The notes below the pieces were generated by a model. The model saw only the letters and a list, made by a program, of their open reading frames with translations. It had not been told where the DNA came from and searched no databases. From the NCBI GenBank assembly GCA_024403955.1, contig JAKSQX010000002.1, positions 1-64,000 of the forward strand: DNA of 64,000 nt, given 5' to 3'. Below are positions 33,942 through 42,032 of the stretch, piece after piece; the stretch's first letter is position 1, and the number at the start of each line of letters is the position of its first letter. Source of the DNA: Clostridia bacterium (GTDB taxonomy: Bacteria > Bacillota > Clostridia > Oscillospirales > Acutalibacteraceae). The translations under genes and the position numbers were made by a program.

Positions 33942-35359
33942 GAAAGTTCTCCTTTTACGAGATCTATTACATCCTCAAGTGCCATACCGCGGCTTCCCTT
34001 GAAGGCAACAACGTCGCCCTCTTTGAGCATCGGTATCAAGTGCTTTGCAAGTTCCTCTTTTGAGTCGAACTCAAATACTCGAAGAACGCCACACTTCTTT
34101 GCCTCATCGGCAACATATTTTGCAAGTTCACCGTAGGTCAGAAGCATATCCACCTCTGCCTCCGCGAGGTACTTGCCACAATTTCTGTGGCCCTCCTCAC
34201 TGTATGAACCAAGTTCAAGCATGTCTGCAATAACAGCAATTTTTCTGTGTCCACCCTCACCCTTAATTCGAAGAGTGTTTGAGAGTGCGCGAACTGAATC
34301 TGGGCTTGCATTATAGCAATCCTCAACGAGTGTTACACCGCCGATTACCTCAACCTTTTCGCGCATACCAGCAGGAACATAATTCTTTAGGGCCTTCGCA
34401 ATAAGCTCCGGCTCAATGCCCTGCTCGGCGCCGACACTTATAGCTGCGAGAGCATCGTAAACGTTGTGTTCTCCAGTAGTTGGGAGGACTACTCTGAAGC
34501 AACACTCCGTACTCTCGCATCCATCGGCGCCATCCAGTCCACTTTGTAATGAAGGCTTCACAGATGCTAGAAATTCTGTGGAGGCTTCTTTGTACACAAT
34601 ATCTTTTGCAGTTACGTCTGCGTTCGTTGTGATTCCAAAAGTTCTAATCTTGAACTTGTAGTTAAAGTCTGACTCTTTTACTGTGCTGAGCATATCGTTG
34701 TCAGCATTGAGAATCAGAGTTGAACCTTCCTTTAAGCCCTCAAGTATTTCGAGCTTTGCAGCGAGGATTCCCTCTCTGCTTCCTAGGTTCTCTATGTGTG
34801 ATACACCAATGTTGGTGATTACTGCCATATTTGGAAGAGCAGTTCTTGTAAGAACGGAGATTTCACCTTTGTGATTCATACCCATCTCAACTACTGCTGC
34901 GGTATGTTCAGGTTCAAGACCTAAGAGTACCTTTGGTACACCGATTGAGTTATTTAAGTTACCCTGCGTCTTATGTGCGTTATACTTCGCATTTAAAACG
35001 CACCAGATCATCTCTTTTGTTGTTGTCTTACCAACACTGCCAGTCAAAGCAACAACTGGAATATCAAAAGTCTGTCTGTATGAACGGGCAAGGTCTAAGA
35101 ATGCTTTTTCTGTATCCTCCACCCTAATCACTGGGACACTCGCCTCTGTATCCTGATGAACCATAACTGCAGCTGCGCCGGCATCAATTGCTGCCTGTAC
35201 GAACTGATGTCCATCAAGACGCTCGCCCCTTATTGCAATAAAGAGCGCACCCGGTGTGACCTGTCTGTTATCAATAACAACCGATGTTATGTCGGCATGA
35301 CCTGTAGTTGTGCCACCACAGTACTGCGCGATTTTTTCAGTAGTTAAAGTCTTCATCAA
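33938..35359 (-). CDS. murF: UDP-MurNAc-tripeptide:D-Ala-D-Ala ligase MurF
   Basis: Last cytoplasmic step in making the pentapeptide precursor. The protein has 473 residues: Mur ligase N-terminal domain with FIAIRGERLDGHQFV, ATP site LTGSVGKTTTKEMI (about 110-123), a NNSIGVP motif, and the C-terminal domain with EDCYNASPDS. It overlaps the upstream PBP gene by four bases and mraY by four. The usual partner murE is not in this cluster. Confidence 0.96.
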   Translation of the reverse strand: MMKTLTTEKIAQYCGGTTTGHADITSVVIDNRQVTPGALFIAIRGERLDGHQFVQAAIDAGAAAVMVHQDTEASVPVIRVEDTEKAFLDLARSYRQTFDIPVVALTGSVGKTTTKEMIWCVLNAKYNAHKTQGNLNNSIGVPKVLLGLEPEHTAAVVEMGMNHKGEISVLTRTALPNMAVITNIGVSHIENLGSREGILAAKLEILEGLKEGSTLILNADNDMLSTVKESDFNYKFKIRTFGITTNADVTAKDIVYKEASTEFLASVKPSLQSGLDGADGCESTECCFRVVLPTTGEHNVYDALAAISVGAEQGIEPELIAKALKNYVPAGMREKVEVIGGVTLVEDCYNASPDSVRALSNTLRIKGEGGHRKIAVIADMLELGSYSEEGHRNCGKYLAEAEVDMLLTYGELAKYVADEAKKCGVLRVFEFDSKEELAKHLIPMLKEGDVVAFKGSRGMALEDVIDLVKGELS

Positions 35360-37596
35360 TCTTCCTCTTTTATCTCTGTTCTGAAGTAAACTGTTACAAC
35401 CGTACCCATCTGTACGTCTGTTCCAGATTCAACGCTCTGTCTATAAGATGCAATGTTTGCACCCTTTGTATAGCCAACGCGCTTAATGTTAAGTCCACTA
35501 GAAATTGCAACGTTGTTTGCGTCTGCAACTGAGAGACCAGTGAGATCCGGTACTGTTACAAGTGTTGGATCCATATCCTCTGTGTAAAGAACAACAACGC
35601 CGTTCTTTGCAAGTGTCTTGCCAGCCTGTGGGAACTGTTTAACAACCTCATTGCCCTTGCCGATAACCTTAACGGTGAAGCCAGTGCTCTCAAGTTCCTT
35701 CTGTGCCATAACAACTGTGCTACCAGTAACTTTAGCAACCTTCTGGTCAAGTCTTGCAAGCTCGTCGTCTGTGTACTGAGGCTCAACATTCAAGTACTTC
35801 ATACAGTTCTCGATAACTTCAGCAGCAACAGGACCTGCAACGGAACCACCGGTGAATGAACCAGCCTTAGGTTCATCGATTGCGATAAGTACTGAAATCT
35901 TTGGATTATCTGCCGGAGCAAATCCGCAGAAAGAAGCAACGTAAATGTTCTCGCCAACTGTAAGCTTCTGAGATGTACCAGTCTTACCTGCTACACGGTA
36001 ACCAGGAACATATGCGTTCTTTGCAGTACCGCCACTAACTACTCTCTCCATCATGATGTTCAAGGTGTTAGCTGTGTCCTTTGAGATTACCTGGCGCTTA
36101 ACTGTTGGAGTTGTCTCGAAAACTTTATTGCCATCTGAGTCAAGCATTGCGCCTACGATGTATGGCTGCATAAGCTTGCCGTCATTAGCAATTGCATTGA
36201 TGGCTGTAATAATTTGAATCGGGCTAGCCTGGAAGGTCTGGCCGAATGATGTGGATGCCATCGCAACAGATGTGAGTCTATCGAGTGTGTGATATGTGAC
36301 ATTGGCAGCTGGTTTTGATTCGGCAGGAAGATCGATTCCTGTTGGTTCCGCAAAGCCAAATGCCTCGAAGTATTTGTAGAAAGTTGTCTTACCGAGACGC
36401 TGTGCAACCTCAATGAAGATTGGGTTACATGAGTTCATCATTGCTGTTGTGAAATCCTCAACACCGTGGCCCGCTCTATGTGAGCAGTGGTAAGTACGGT
36501 CAGCAACTTCATAACTACCTGTGCAGTTGAACATCTCGCCTGTTGTAACTACACCTTCCTCAAGTCCGGCAGCAGCAGTTACGCACTTAAATACTGAACC
36601 TGGCTCGTATGAGTCGGTGATTGTTCTGTTACGCCACTGAGCATTTCGAGCATCGCCAATTGCCTGAACTCTGCCCTCTTCGTCAGTGATGTTGCCCTCC
36701 TCATCAGTGAACTGCTCTGCAATCTCAGTGAGTGCAACAGAGTTTACTGTATAAGGGTCGTTGCAGTCGAAGTCAGGCTTTGTGCTCATTGCGAGAATGG
36801 CACCGGTCTCAACATCCATGATGATGCCATATCCGTAACTCGCATCGTTTACCTCAACTGCACTCTGAAGTGCTGAGTCAAGGTAGTACTGCATTACCTG
36901 GTCAATTGTGAGCTGAAGGTTGAGACCCGTCTTTGCAGCAAAGTAAGCTGAATACTCAGATGACATCTTAACCTGCTTAGCATTCTTAGCTGTGATGATA
37001 CGGCCAGTTGTTCCGGTGAGAGTGTCGTTATAGTAATACTCAAGGCCTGAGAGGCCGACGTCACCCGAACCTGTAAATCCTAAAACTGAAGAAGCAAAAC
37101 TACCAAATGGGTAATAACGTTTAACATCATCTTCAGTACCTATAATCTGATTGTAACCTTTATGCTCGCTGCGGAACTTCAATACAGCCTCTTTGTCCTC
37201 ATACTCAACCTGTGACTTGATAAGTACATAGGCACGGTCTTCCTTGTGACATTTCTCAAGAACCTCTTCAAAATCGAGGTCCAAAATAGCTGCAAGTTCT
37301 GTTGCGATATCCTGTCTTGTCTCATCGTCTTTCATCTTGGATGGATTGATCCAAATCTTCCAAGCATCTGCTGACTGAGCAAGGACATTCATGTTGGCGT
37401 CATAGATTGTGCCACGTAATGCAGAGACAGTTGTATCGGAAAGTTGCTGTGATTCAGCTTTGAGTTTGTACTTCTCTCCATTTACAATTCCGACGTTAAC
37501 AAGACCAAAGGCACCTGCTCCAAATCCAAGGAAGCAAGTGATAAAAAGAGCAATGATTGCCCTATTTTTGAACTTGTTTTTCTGCTGTTTAGACAC
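35356..37596 (-). CDS. Class B penicillin-binding protein with PASTA domains (FtsI/SpoVD type)
   Basis: Septal transpeptidase, 746 residues. Membrane helix at about 12-34, PBP dimerisation domain, then the transpeptidase with SxxK at S334-K337 (PGSVFK), SxN at S389-N391 (SCN) and KTG at 538-540. Two PASTA repeats fill the C-terminus (about 620-746), which relates it to PBP2x/SpoVD rather than to Gram-negative FtsI. It stands where ftsI or spoVD stands in Clostridia, after the ftsL-like gene. All catalytic motifs are intact. Confidence 0.94.
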   Translation of the reverse strand: MSKQQKNKFKNRAIIALFITCFLGFGAGAFGLVNVGIVNGEKYKLKAESQQLSDTTVSALRGTIYDANMNVLAQSADAWKIWINPSKMKDDETRQDIATELAAILDLDFEEVLEKCHKEDRAYVLIKSQVEYEDKEAVLKFRSEHKGYNQIIGTEDDVKRYYPFGSFASSVLGFTGSGDVGLSGLEYYYNDTLTGTTGRIITAKNAKQVKMSSEYSAYFAAKTGLNLQLTIDQVMQYYLDSALQSAVEVNDASYGYGIIMDVETGAILAMSTKPDFDCNDPYTVNSVALTEIAEQFTDEEGNITDEEGRVQAIGDARNAQWRNRTITDSYEPGSVFKCVTAAAGLEEGVVTTGEMFNCTGSYEVADRTYHCSHRAGHGVEDFTTAMMNSCNPIFIEVAQRLGKTTFYKYFEAFGFAEPTGIDLPAESKPAANVTYHTLDRLTSVAMASTSFGQTFQASPIQIITAINAIANDGKLMQPYIVGAMLDSDGNKVFETTPTVKRQVISKDTANTLNIMMERVVSGGTAKNAYVPGYRVAGKTGTSQKLTVGENIYVASFCGFAPADNPKISVLIAIDEPKAGSFTGGSVAGPVAAEVIENCMKYLNVEPQYTDDELARLDQKVAKVTGSTVVMAQKELESTGFTVKVIGKGNEVVKQFPQAGKTLAKNGVVVLYTEDMDPTLVTVPDLTGLSVADANNVAISSGLNIKRVGYTKGANIASYRQSVESGTDVQMGTVVTVYFRTEIKEED

Positions 37597-37633
37597 GTCT
37601 AAAACTCCTTTTGGTTTCCCATAATATACGACT

Positions 37634-37666
37634 ATGAGAGTTAAGGAAAATTTCCCTAACTCTCAT
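37634..37666 (+). other. Inverted repeat between ftsL-like and PBP genes
   Basis: ATGAGAGTTA pairs with TAACTCTCAT, extended inward with one mismatch. The T run that would make it a terminator lies on the plus strand, against the direction of both neighbouring genes. It may be a transcript-processing or attenuating hairpin inside the dcw message, or a terminator for antisense transcription. Confidence 0.5.
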
Positions 37667-37678
37667 TTTTCTTATTAT

Positions 37679-38188
37679 TTAGAAATACATTTTGATGGTT
37701 TCCCAAAGTGATCTCTGTATCTTTCCGCCACTTTGGGTGATGGCGTCACCGCCGGAAAGATCAATGTAGGAAACTTGATAGTTCTCTACCTTAACCATTC
37801 CCAGCACATTCTGTGCATAGTCGTCAACTTTATCAAGTGAGATGATTGAGTCGAGTTCCATATTTAGTCTTGTATTTTCACTCTCAACAACCTCAATCTG
37901 CTGATTGATACTGTCGAGCTGTCTATCGAGTTCGTCAACCTGAACCTGGCTGTAGATTTGAAGTGCAATAAGGAAGAAGAAAATCGAGCAAACGATAAGT
38001 GCCTTTGTCGCTTTCTTTGTGCTTCTGAACTCCTCTGCCCTGAGCTGTCTCTTAGTCTTCTGAAGAACCTGAGGCTTTGGTGCAGTACGAGGTCTAGTGT
38101 TAGGAATATTCCTTCTTGCTGGAGCAGCGGAACTCTGCATACGTCGCATGTCTACTGCTTCTGTTCTATTGTAAGCCAAAAGTTCCAC
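37679..38188 (-). CDS. FtsL-like cell division protein
   Basis: The protein has 169 residues in the ftsL position between rsmH and the PBP gene. A Lys/Arg/Pro-rich cytoplasmic N-terminus (1-72), one membrane helix (about 74-92) and a coiled-coil segment (QVDELDRQLDSINQQIEVVE onward, about 95-130) give the FtsL/DivIC architecture. FtsL proteins are too variable for firm sequence identification, so the call rests on layout and position. Confidence 0.8.
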   Translation of the reverse strand: MELLAYNRTEAVDMRRMQSSAAPARRNIPNTRPRTAPKPQVLQKTKRQLRAEEFRSTKKATKALIVCSIFFFLIALQIYSQVQVDELDRQLDSINQQIEVVESENTRLNMELDSIISLDKVDDYAQNVLGMVKVENYQVSYIDLSGGDAITQSGGKIQRSLWETIKMYF

Positions 38189-38212
38189 CGTCCTTTCGTT
38201 TATATGGTGTAA

Positions 38213-39148
38213 TTAATCTTTAATTTTTATTATTGAGCGAAGTTTTGCCGAACGAGCTCTCTGGTTTTCATCTAACTCGTCTTCGCCTGCTTCTTTAAAT
38301 TTGAACTGGAGTTTGCCGCGTGGTGTCTTACCACAGACACAGACCGGAAACTCCGGCGGGCAGGTACAACCCTCACAGAATTTTTGGAATTCCTGTTTTA
38401 CAGCCCTATCCTCTAAGGAATGGAAAGTAATAATTGAGAGAATACCATCTACTTTAAGGCAGTCGAACATGTCGTCCACCGAATCGCCTAATTTCTCAAG
38501 TTCCCCATTTACTTCAATTCGAAGTGCCTGGAAAGTCCTACGGGCAGGATGCCCGTTCCTACGTGCTTTTGCTGGCATCGAATTACTTACAATCTCAGCC
38601 AATTGAAGCGTTGTAGTGATTGGAGTTAAGGCTCTTGCCTTTACAATGTTCTTTGCAATGCTGCTTGCGTAGCGTTCTTCGCCGTAGGTACGTATGATCC
38701 TGGCGAGTTCAGACTCTGAAAGAGTATTGCAAAGATCGGCGGCTGTTGCTCCGCTCTGACTCATTCGCATGTCAAGCGGAGCATCATTGTGGAATGAGAA
38801 TCCACGCTCGGCCGTATCAAGTTGGTGGGAGCTGACGCCTAAGTCGGCGAGTATGCCGTCCACCGAAGTAATATCTAGTTCTTTTAATATGCCCTTGATG
38901 TTGCAATAGTTGTCATGAACTATTGTTACGCGGGCGTCGGAGCCGAAACGCTCAGTGAGAGTTTTAATGGCATCCGGATCTCTGTCTATGCAAATAAGGC
39001 GACCTTCGTCACCTAGTTTCTCTAAAATTCCACTTGAATGTCCGCCGCCGCCCGCCGTGGCATCAACATAGATGCCGGAGCTCTTCACGTTGAGAGAAGA
39101 AATCGTCTCATCGTAAAGGACAGGGACATGCGAAAATGAAATGCTCAT
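38213..39148 (-). CDS. rsmH: 16S rRNA (cytosine1402-N4)-methyltransferase RsmH
   Basis: SAM-dependent methylation of C1402 in 16S rRNA. The protein has 311 residues, beginning FSHVPVLYDETISSL, with SAM loop VDATAGGGGHSSGIL, DGILADLGVSSHQLD and RGFSFHNDAPLDMRM. The C-terminal block SLEDRAVKQEF is also present. It starts directly at the mraZ stop (one base shared), the standard mraZ-rsmH order. Confidence 0.97.
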   Translation of the reverse strand: MSISFSHVPVLYDETISSLNVKSSGIYVDATAGGGGHSSGILEKLGDEGRLICIDRDPDAIKTLTERFGSDARVTIVHDNYCNIKGILKELDITSVDGILADLGVSSHQLDTAERGFSFHNDAPLDMRMSQSGATAADLCNTLSESELARIIRTYGEERYASSIAKNIVKARALTPITTTLQLAEIVSNSMPAKARRNGHPARRTFQALRIEVNGELEKLGDSVDDMFDCLKVDGILSIITFHSLEDRAVKQEFQKFCEGCTCPPEFPVCVCGKTPRGKLQFKFKEAGEDELDENQRARSAKLRSIIKIKD

Positions 39149-39567
39149 TAGAAGATAACCTCAATATCAAGGTCGTCTGCGTCACGAGTCTTATATGTGT
39201 CACGCTCGTATGTTGCAGAATCCCAAACTTCAAACTTATTACCTGAACCAGCAATAACGATATCTTTTTCGAGATGTGCATATTCAATAAGCTCAGCCTT
39301 GATTGTGAAACGACCTTGCTTGTCAAGTTCAACTATGTCGGCGTTACCGAAGAAGTTTCTCTTGTAACGTCTGTACTCAGCAGTACCTGGGAGAGCCTTA
39401 ACCTGAGCTGCTACTTTCTCCCACTCCTCCTGAGAGTAGATGTAGAGACATTCATCTGGGGCTTTGCAGACAACAAAAGTTCCTCCCAAGTACTCTCTAT
39501 ACTTAGAAGGTATGAATATTCTATTTTTGGCGTCTAAGCTGTGGTTATAAACACCAAGAAAATCCAT
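39148..39567 (-). CDS. mraZ: Transcriptional regulator MraZ
   Basis: First gene of the dcw cluster. The protein has 139 residues with two SpoVT/AbrB-like halves (GVYNHSLDAKNRIFIPSKYR at the start; DKQGRFTIKAELIEYA in the second). MraZ proteins bind short direct repeats ahead of their own gene and repress the cluster. Here TGCTCCACTTTA occurs twice just upstream, between a good promoter and the start codon, so autoregulation is likely. Confidence 0.95.
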   Translation of the reverse strand: MDFLGVYNHSLDAKNRIFIPSKYREYLGGTFVVCKAPDECLYIYSQEEWEKVAAQVKALPGTAEYRRYKRNFFGNADIVELDKQGRFTIKAELIEYAHLEKDIVIAGSGNKFEVWDSATYERDTYKTRDADDLDIEVIF

Positions 39568-39585
39568 ATACTTTGCTCCCTTTTT

Positions 39586-39628
39586 TGCTCCACTTTACAC
39601 CATTTCTGTGGAAAACTGCTCCACTTTA
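39586..39628 (-). promoter_or_regulatory. Putative MraZ operator repeats
   Basis: Two identical copies of TAAAGTGGAGCA (minus strand) at 39617-39628 and 39586-39597 are 31 bases apart; a partial third (GGGAGCAAAG) overlaps the ribosome-binding site near 39571-39580. AAAGTGG-type direct repeats are the known kind of MraZ site in Mollicutes and relatives. They begin eight bases after the -10 box, where binding would block initiation or elongation. Confidence 0.6.
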
Positions 39629-39635
39629 TAAACAC

Positions 39636-39664
39636 AATATACCACCCGCATCCTATAAATGCAA
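39636..39664 (-). promoter_or_regulatory. Sigma-A promoter of mraZ/dcw cluster
   Basis: On the minus strand TTGCAT (39664-39659), a 17-base spacer and TATATT (39641-39636). The gap between mraZ and hppA (39,568-39,946) holds this promoter, the operators and the hppA promoter; about 39,665-39,835 shows nothing recognisable. Confidence 0.65.
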
Positions 39665-39835
39665 GAATTTTTTACTGTTTTTTGCCCATTTTTGTGCTTT
39701 TTAACCAATTTGTAATCAAATTCAGAAAGTTGTAAACAATTCCTGTTAAAAACTCGACAGTTTTTGGAGCTAAATCTTGAGATCAAAATCGTTCGGTTTG
39801 TTAGAATGTTGTCAATCATTTTTCGCTTCAAATAG

Positions 39836-39864
39836 TTGAATTGTATAAAAGTAAGTGATAAAAT
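39836..39864 (+). promoter_or_regulatory. Sigma-A promoter of hppA
   Basis: TTGAAT, a 17-base spacer and TAAAAT (39859-39864). The 5' leader of about 75 bases ends in TTTGGGGGA ahead of ATG 39947. Confidence 0.6.
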
Positions 39865-39946
39865 TTGTTCATTGTCCCTATACGCATTTTTAATAGAAAT
39901 GTTTTATAAGAGACAAATGAACTAAAAATATTTGGGGGATTAATTT

Positions 39947-41974
39947 ATGGCTAAGTTTTTATTCCTCGTACCTGTAGCAGGTGTTCTTGCACTTCTCTTT
40001 GCTGCATTCCTCGCACTCAGAGTTAGCAAGGCAGACGCAGGTAACGACAGAATGAAGGAAATCGCTGGTAGCATCCACGAAGGTGCTCTTGCATTCCTCA
40101 CAGCAGAGTACAAGATTCTCGTAATCTTCGTAGCAGTACTCTTCCTTATCATCGGATTCGGTCTTAAAAGCTGGATCATGGCAGCTTGCTTCGTAGCAGG
40201 TGCCCTCTTCTCAGTTCTCGCCGGTTTCGCTGGTATGACAGTTGCTACAAAAGCTAATGTTCGTACAGCTAACGCTGCAAAAGAGAGTGGCATGAACAAG
40301 GCTCTCTCAATCGCTTTCTCAGGCGGTGCAGTAATGGGTATGTCAGTTGTAGGTCTCGGCCTTCTTGGCGTAGGTCTCATCTACATCCTTACAAAGGACA
40401 CAAGCGTACTCTTTGGTTTCTCACTTGGTGCTTCTTCTATCGCTCTCTTCGCTCGTGTTGGTGGCGGTATTTACACTAAGGCTGCTGACGTAGGTGCTGA
40501 CCTCGTTGGTAAAGTTGAGAACAACATCCCAGAAGATGACCCACGTAACCCTGCAGTTATCGCTGATAACGTAGGTGACAACGTTGGTGACGTTGCTGGT
40601 ATGGGTGCTGACCTCTATGAATCATATGTTGGTTCTGTAGTATCAGCTGTAACACTTGGTGCTCTTCTCACAGAAGGTAGCAAAGTAGTTGAGAACTTTG
40701 AAAATGCTGGTATTCTCTTCCCATTCTTCCTTGCAGCTCTCGGCATCGTTGCATCAATCATCTCTACATTCTTCGTAAAGGGTAAAGATGGTTCTAACCC
40801 TCACACAGCACTTAAGGTTGCTCAGTGGGTATCATCAGCTCTCGTAATCATCGCAGCTTTCGTTCTTACAAAGGTTTGCTTCGCTGGTTTTGGTGCTTTC
40901 ATCGCTATCATCGCAGGTCTTATCGTAGGCCTTCTTATTGGTACAGTCACAGAGATGTACACATCTGACTCTTACAAGTCAGTTAAAAAGATTGCTGACC
41001 AGTCTCAGACAGGTCCTGCAACAACAATCATCTCTGGTCTTTCAGTAGGTATGCTTTCAACAGCTATTCCTATCGTTCTTATCGCTGTTGGCATTCTCCT
41101 TGCTTTCAAGTTTGCTGGCCTTTATGGTATCGCTCTTGCAGCAGTAGGTATGCTCTCAACAACTGGTATCACAGTTGCAGTTGACGCTTATGGCCCAATC
41201 GCAGATAACGCTGGTGGTATCGCAGAGATGTCTGGTCTCGACGAGTCAGTTCGTGAGATCACAGATAAGCTCGACTCAGTTGGCAACACAACAGCAGCTG
41301 TTGGTAAGGGATTTGCAATTGGTTCTGCAGCTCTTACAGCACTTGCTCTCTTCTCAACATACACAGAGTCAATCTCAGCAGTAACAGGTAAGGCACTTGC
41401 TATCGACGTAACAGACGCTATGGTTGTTATCGGTCTCTTCATCGGTGGTATGCTTCCATTCCTCTTCTCTGCTTTCACAATGGATTCTGTTGGTAAAGCA
41501 GCTAACAAGATGATTGAAGAAGTTCGTCGTCAGTTCCACGAGATTCCTGGTATCCTTGAAGGTAAAGCAAAGCCTGACTACAAGACTTGCGTTGCTATTT
41601 CAACACAGGCAGCTCTTAAGGAAATGATCGTTCCTGGCGTTATCGCTGTTCTCGCTCCAATCCTTGTTGGTTTCATTCTCGGACCTGCAGCTCTCGGTGG
41701 TATGCTTGCTGGTGCCCTCGTAACTGGTGTTCTCATGGCTATCTTCATGTCAAACGCTGGTGGCGCTTGGGATAACGCTAAGAAGTACATCGAAGGCGGC
41801 GTTTTCGGTGGCAAGGGCTCTGACGCTCATCACGCAGCAGTTGTTGGTGATACAGTTGGTGACCCATTCAAAGACACATCAGGCCCATCAATTAATATCC
41901 TCATTAAGCTTATGACTGTTATTTCAACAGTATTTGCTACAGTAATCGCTCAGTTCGGCGGTTGGCTTAGCTAA
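39947..41974 (+). CDS. hppA: Membrane-bound ion-pumping pyrophosphatase (K+-dependent type)
   Basis: Hydrolyses pyrophosphate and pumps H+ or Na+ out across the membrane. The protein has 675 residues with about 16 helices. Catalytic motifs [11 protein letters not shown] and [20 protein letters not shown] (about 175-225) and a C-terminal [15 protein letters not shown] are intact. In [10 protein letters not shown] (446-455) the fifth residue is Ala450; Ala here marks K+-dependent enzymes, Lys marks K+-independent ones. K+-dependent members include the Na+ pumps, so Na+ transport is possible. Codon use is strongly biased, which suggests high expression. It is monocistronic with a strong terminator. 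Confidence 0.96.
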   Translation: MAKFLFLVPVAGVLALLFAAFLALRVSKADAGNDRMKEIAGSIHEGALAFLTAEYKILVIFVAVLFLIIGFGLKSWIMAACFVAGALFSVLAGFAGMTVATKANVRTANAAKESGMNKALSIAFSGGAVMGMSVVGLGLLGVGLIYILTKDTSVLFGFSLGASSIALFARVGGGIYTKAADVGADLVGKVENNIPEDDPRNPAVIADNVGDNVGDVAGMGADLYESYVGSVVSAVTLGALLTEGSKVVENFENAGILFPFFLAALGIVASIISTFFVKGKDGSNPHTALKVAQWVSSALVIIAAFVLTKVCFAGFGAFIAIIAGLIVGLLIGTVTEMYTSDSYKSVKKIADQSQTGPATTIISGLSVGMLSTAIPIVLIAVGILLAFKFAGLYGIALAAVGMLSTTGITVAVDAYGPIADNAGGIAEMSGLDESVREITDKLDSVGNTTAAVGKGFAIGSAALTALALFSTYTESISAVTGKALAIDVTDAMVVIGLFIGGMLPFLFSAFTMDSVGKAANKMIEEVRRQFHEIPGILEGKAKPDYKTCVAISTQAALKEMIVPGVIAVLAPILVGFILGPAALGGMLAGALVTGVLMAIFMSNAGGAWDNAKKYIEGGVFGGKGSDAHHAAVVGDTVGDPFKDTSGPSINILIKLMTVISTVFATVIAQFGGWLS

Positions 41975-41987
41975 TAAGACATAATAA

Positions 41988-42026
41988 AACCCCGTTGAGG
42001 TTATCCTCAACGGGGTTCTTTTTTTA
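41988..42026 (+). terminator. Bidirectional terminator after hppA
   Basis: A 13-bp perfect stem, AACCCCGTTGAGG with its complement, loop TTAT, followed by a run of T. On the minus strand TTTTATTAT follows the stem, serving the convergent EAL gene. Confidence 0.9.
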
Positions 42027-42032
42027 TTCAAT

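Noticed and set aside
39595..39831. Minus-strand open frame of 78 codons upstream of mraZ
   Set aside because: It runs through the mraZ promoter and operator repeats, has no ribosome-binding site and a composition unlike the neighbours.
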